A stretch of DNA of 54,492 nucleotides. It comes from Clostridiales bacterium (GTDB lineage: Bacteria; Bacillota; Clostridia; Christensenellales; Aristaeellaceae). The notes beneath the pieces are model-generated. The model saw only the letters and a list, made by a program, of their open reading frames with translations. It was not told the origin of the DNA and made no database searches. Positions 54,387 through 54,492 of this stretch are shown here, piece after piece. How positions within the stretch are numbered: the first letter of the stretch is position 1; every line of letters begins with the position of its first letter. The DNA lies in contig SVGN01000014.1 of assembly GCA_015056315.1 (NCBI GenBank), positions 1 to 54,492 on the forward strand. Reading direction: 5' to 3'. A program made the translations under genes and the position numbers.

Positions 54387-54492
54387 TCATTCTATCACGC
54401 AGAACAAGAAACAGCAAGCCTTGGCGGGCTTGCTGTTTCGGTATTTCTTTGGTGCAAAGGGAAGGATAACTCCTTCCTTTCCATCCTCCCAG
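54387..54492. repeat. Cassette right end, copy B (incomplete)
   Basis: GAAACAGCAAGCC/GGCTTGCTGTTTC-type hairpin, then GGAAGGA-taac-TCCTTCC, a perfect 7-bp stem, and TTTCCATCCTCCCAG at the window edge. It corresponds to 21615-21737 base for base over most of its length. Confidence 0.85.
54389..54417 (-). promoter_or_regulatory. Promoter inside cassette B right end
   Basis: TTGCTG (54412-54417), 17 bp, TAGAAT (54389-54394) on the minus strand, at the same place as in cassette A and pointing at the cargo gene. Confidence 0.7.

Larger units (their letters stand above)
53289..54492 (-). mobile_element. Putative single-gene mobile cassette B (right end cut by window)
   Basis: Left end 53289-53465, one AT-rich minus-strand gene 53507-54355 and right end from 54387 to beyond the window. 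The architecture and end sequences equal cassette A, yet the genes are unrelated. The cargo GC content is strikingly low compared with the flanking genes. No transposase or integrase is inside. Confidence 0.6.

Overview
The window is a chromosomal segment of a strictly anaerobic, GC-rich member of the Bacillota, most probably class Clostridia. The reasons are the PyrK/PyrD(1B) dihydroorotate dehydrogenase, a one-chain pyruvate:ferredoxin oxidoreductase, HemZ, type III glutamine synthetase, a RelA-Dtd-MBL-HemZ run, strong AGGAGG ribosome binding sites and consensus sigma-A promoters. The order (for example Christensenellales or an Oscillospiraceae relative) is only a guess. No rRNA, tRNA or CRISPR array was seen.

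Layout. 1-126: left end of an IS3-like element leaving the window. 251-10440, minus strand: a small membrane protein, then a nine-gene pyrimidine operon (pyrC-carB-pyrK-pyrD-pyrF-GyrI-like-pyrE-pyrB-pyrI) read from one TTGACA/TAACAT promoter through a leader that can form mutually exclusive terminator and antiterminator structures. 10623-20756: a divergent PlsC-like acyltransferase, a BlaR1-type membrane peptidase, a highly expressed pyruvate:ferredoxin oxidoreductase with a long folded leader, a membrane glycosyltransferase, and a solute-binding-like protein followed by an RsfA/Myb-like regulator. 21865-27213: an ECF sigma module containing two secreted proteins, the sigma factor, a membrane anti-sigma-like protein with propeller and solute-binding-like outer parts, and a further secreted protein. 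Two of its genes share a 36-bp upstream element that may be the sigma factor's own promoter. 27310-34202: GH2 glycosidase, secreted 5'-nucleotidase, acyl-ACP thioesterase, diaminopimelate decarboxylase. 34400-41797: relA-dtd-MBL-hemZ operon, glycerol kinase, and a DUF1858/ferritin-like pair. 41903-53111: ECF transporter S component, degenerate GH127-like protein, dus, two secreted proteins, glutamine synthetase III and a DUF4003 protein.

The most unusual structure is a pair of AT-rich single-gene cassettes (20795-21737 and 53289 to the window end). Their genes are unrelated: a six-helix membrane protein and a flavodoxin/ferredoxin protein. Both genes lie on the minus strand between the same left end (about 175 bp, two hairpins with compensatory base changes) and the same right end (about 105-120 bp, hairpins plus a promoter aimed at the cargo gene). 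The outer ends carry an inverted AAAGCC. A solo left-end-like piece lies at 29996-30063 and a right-end-like piece at 178-240 beside the IS element. They look like non-autonomous mobile gene cassettes; no recombinase for them is visible here.

Intergenic spaces also hold two families of short palindromic repeats: a composite of two or three hairpins, and a GGCTCCCTC repeat.
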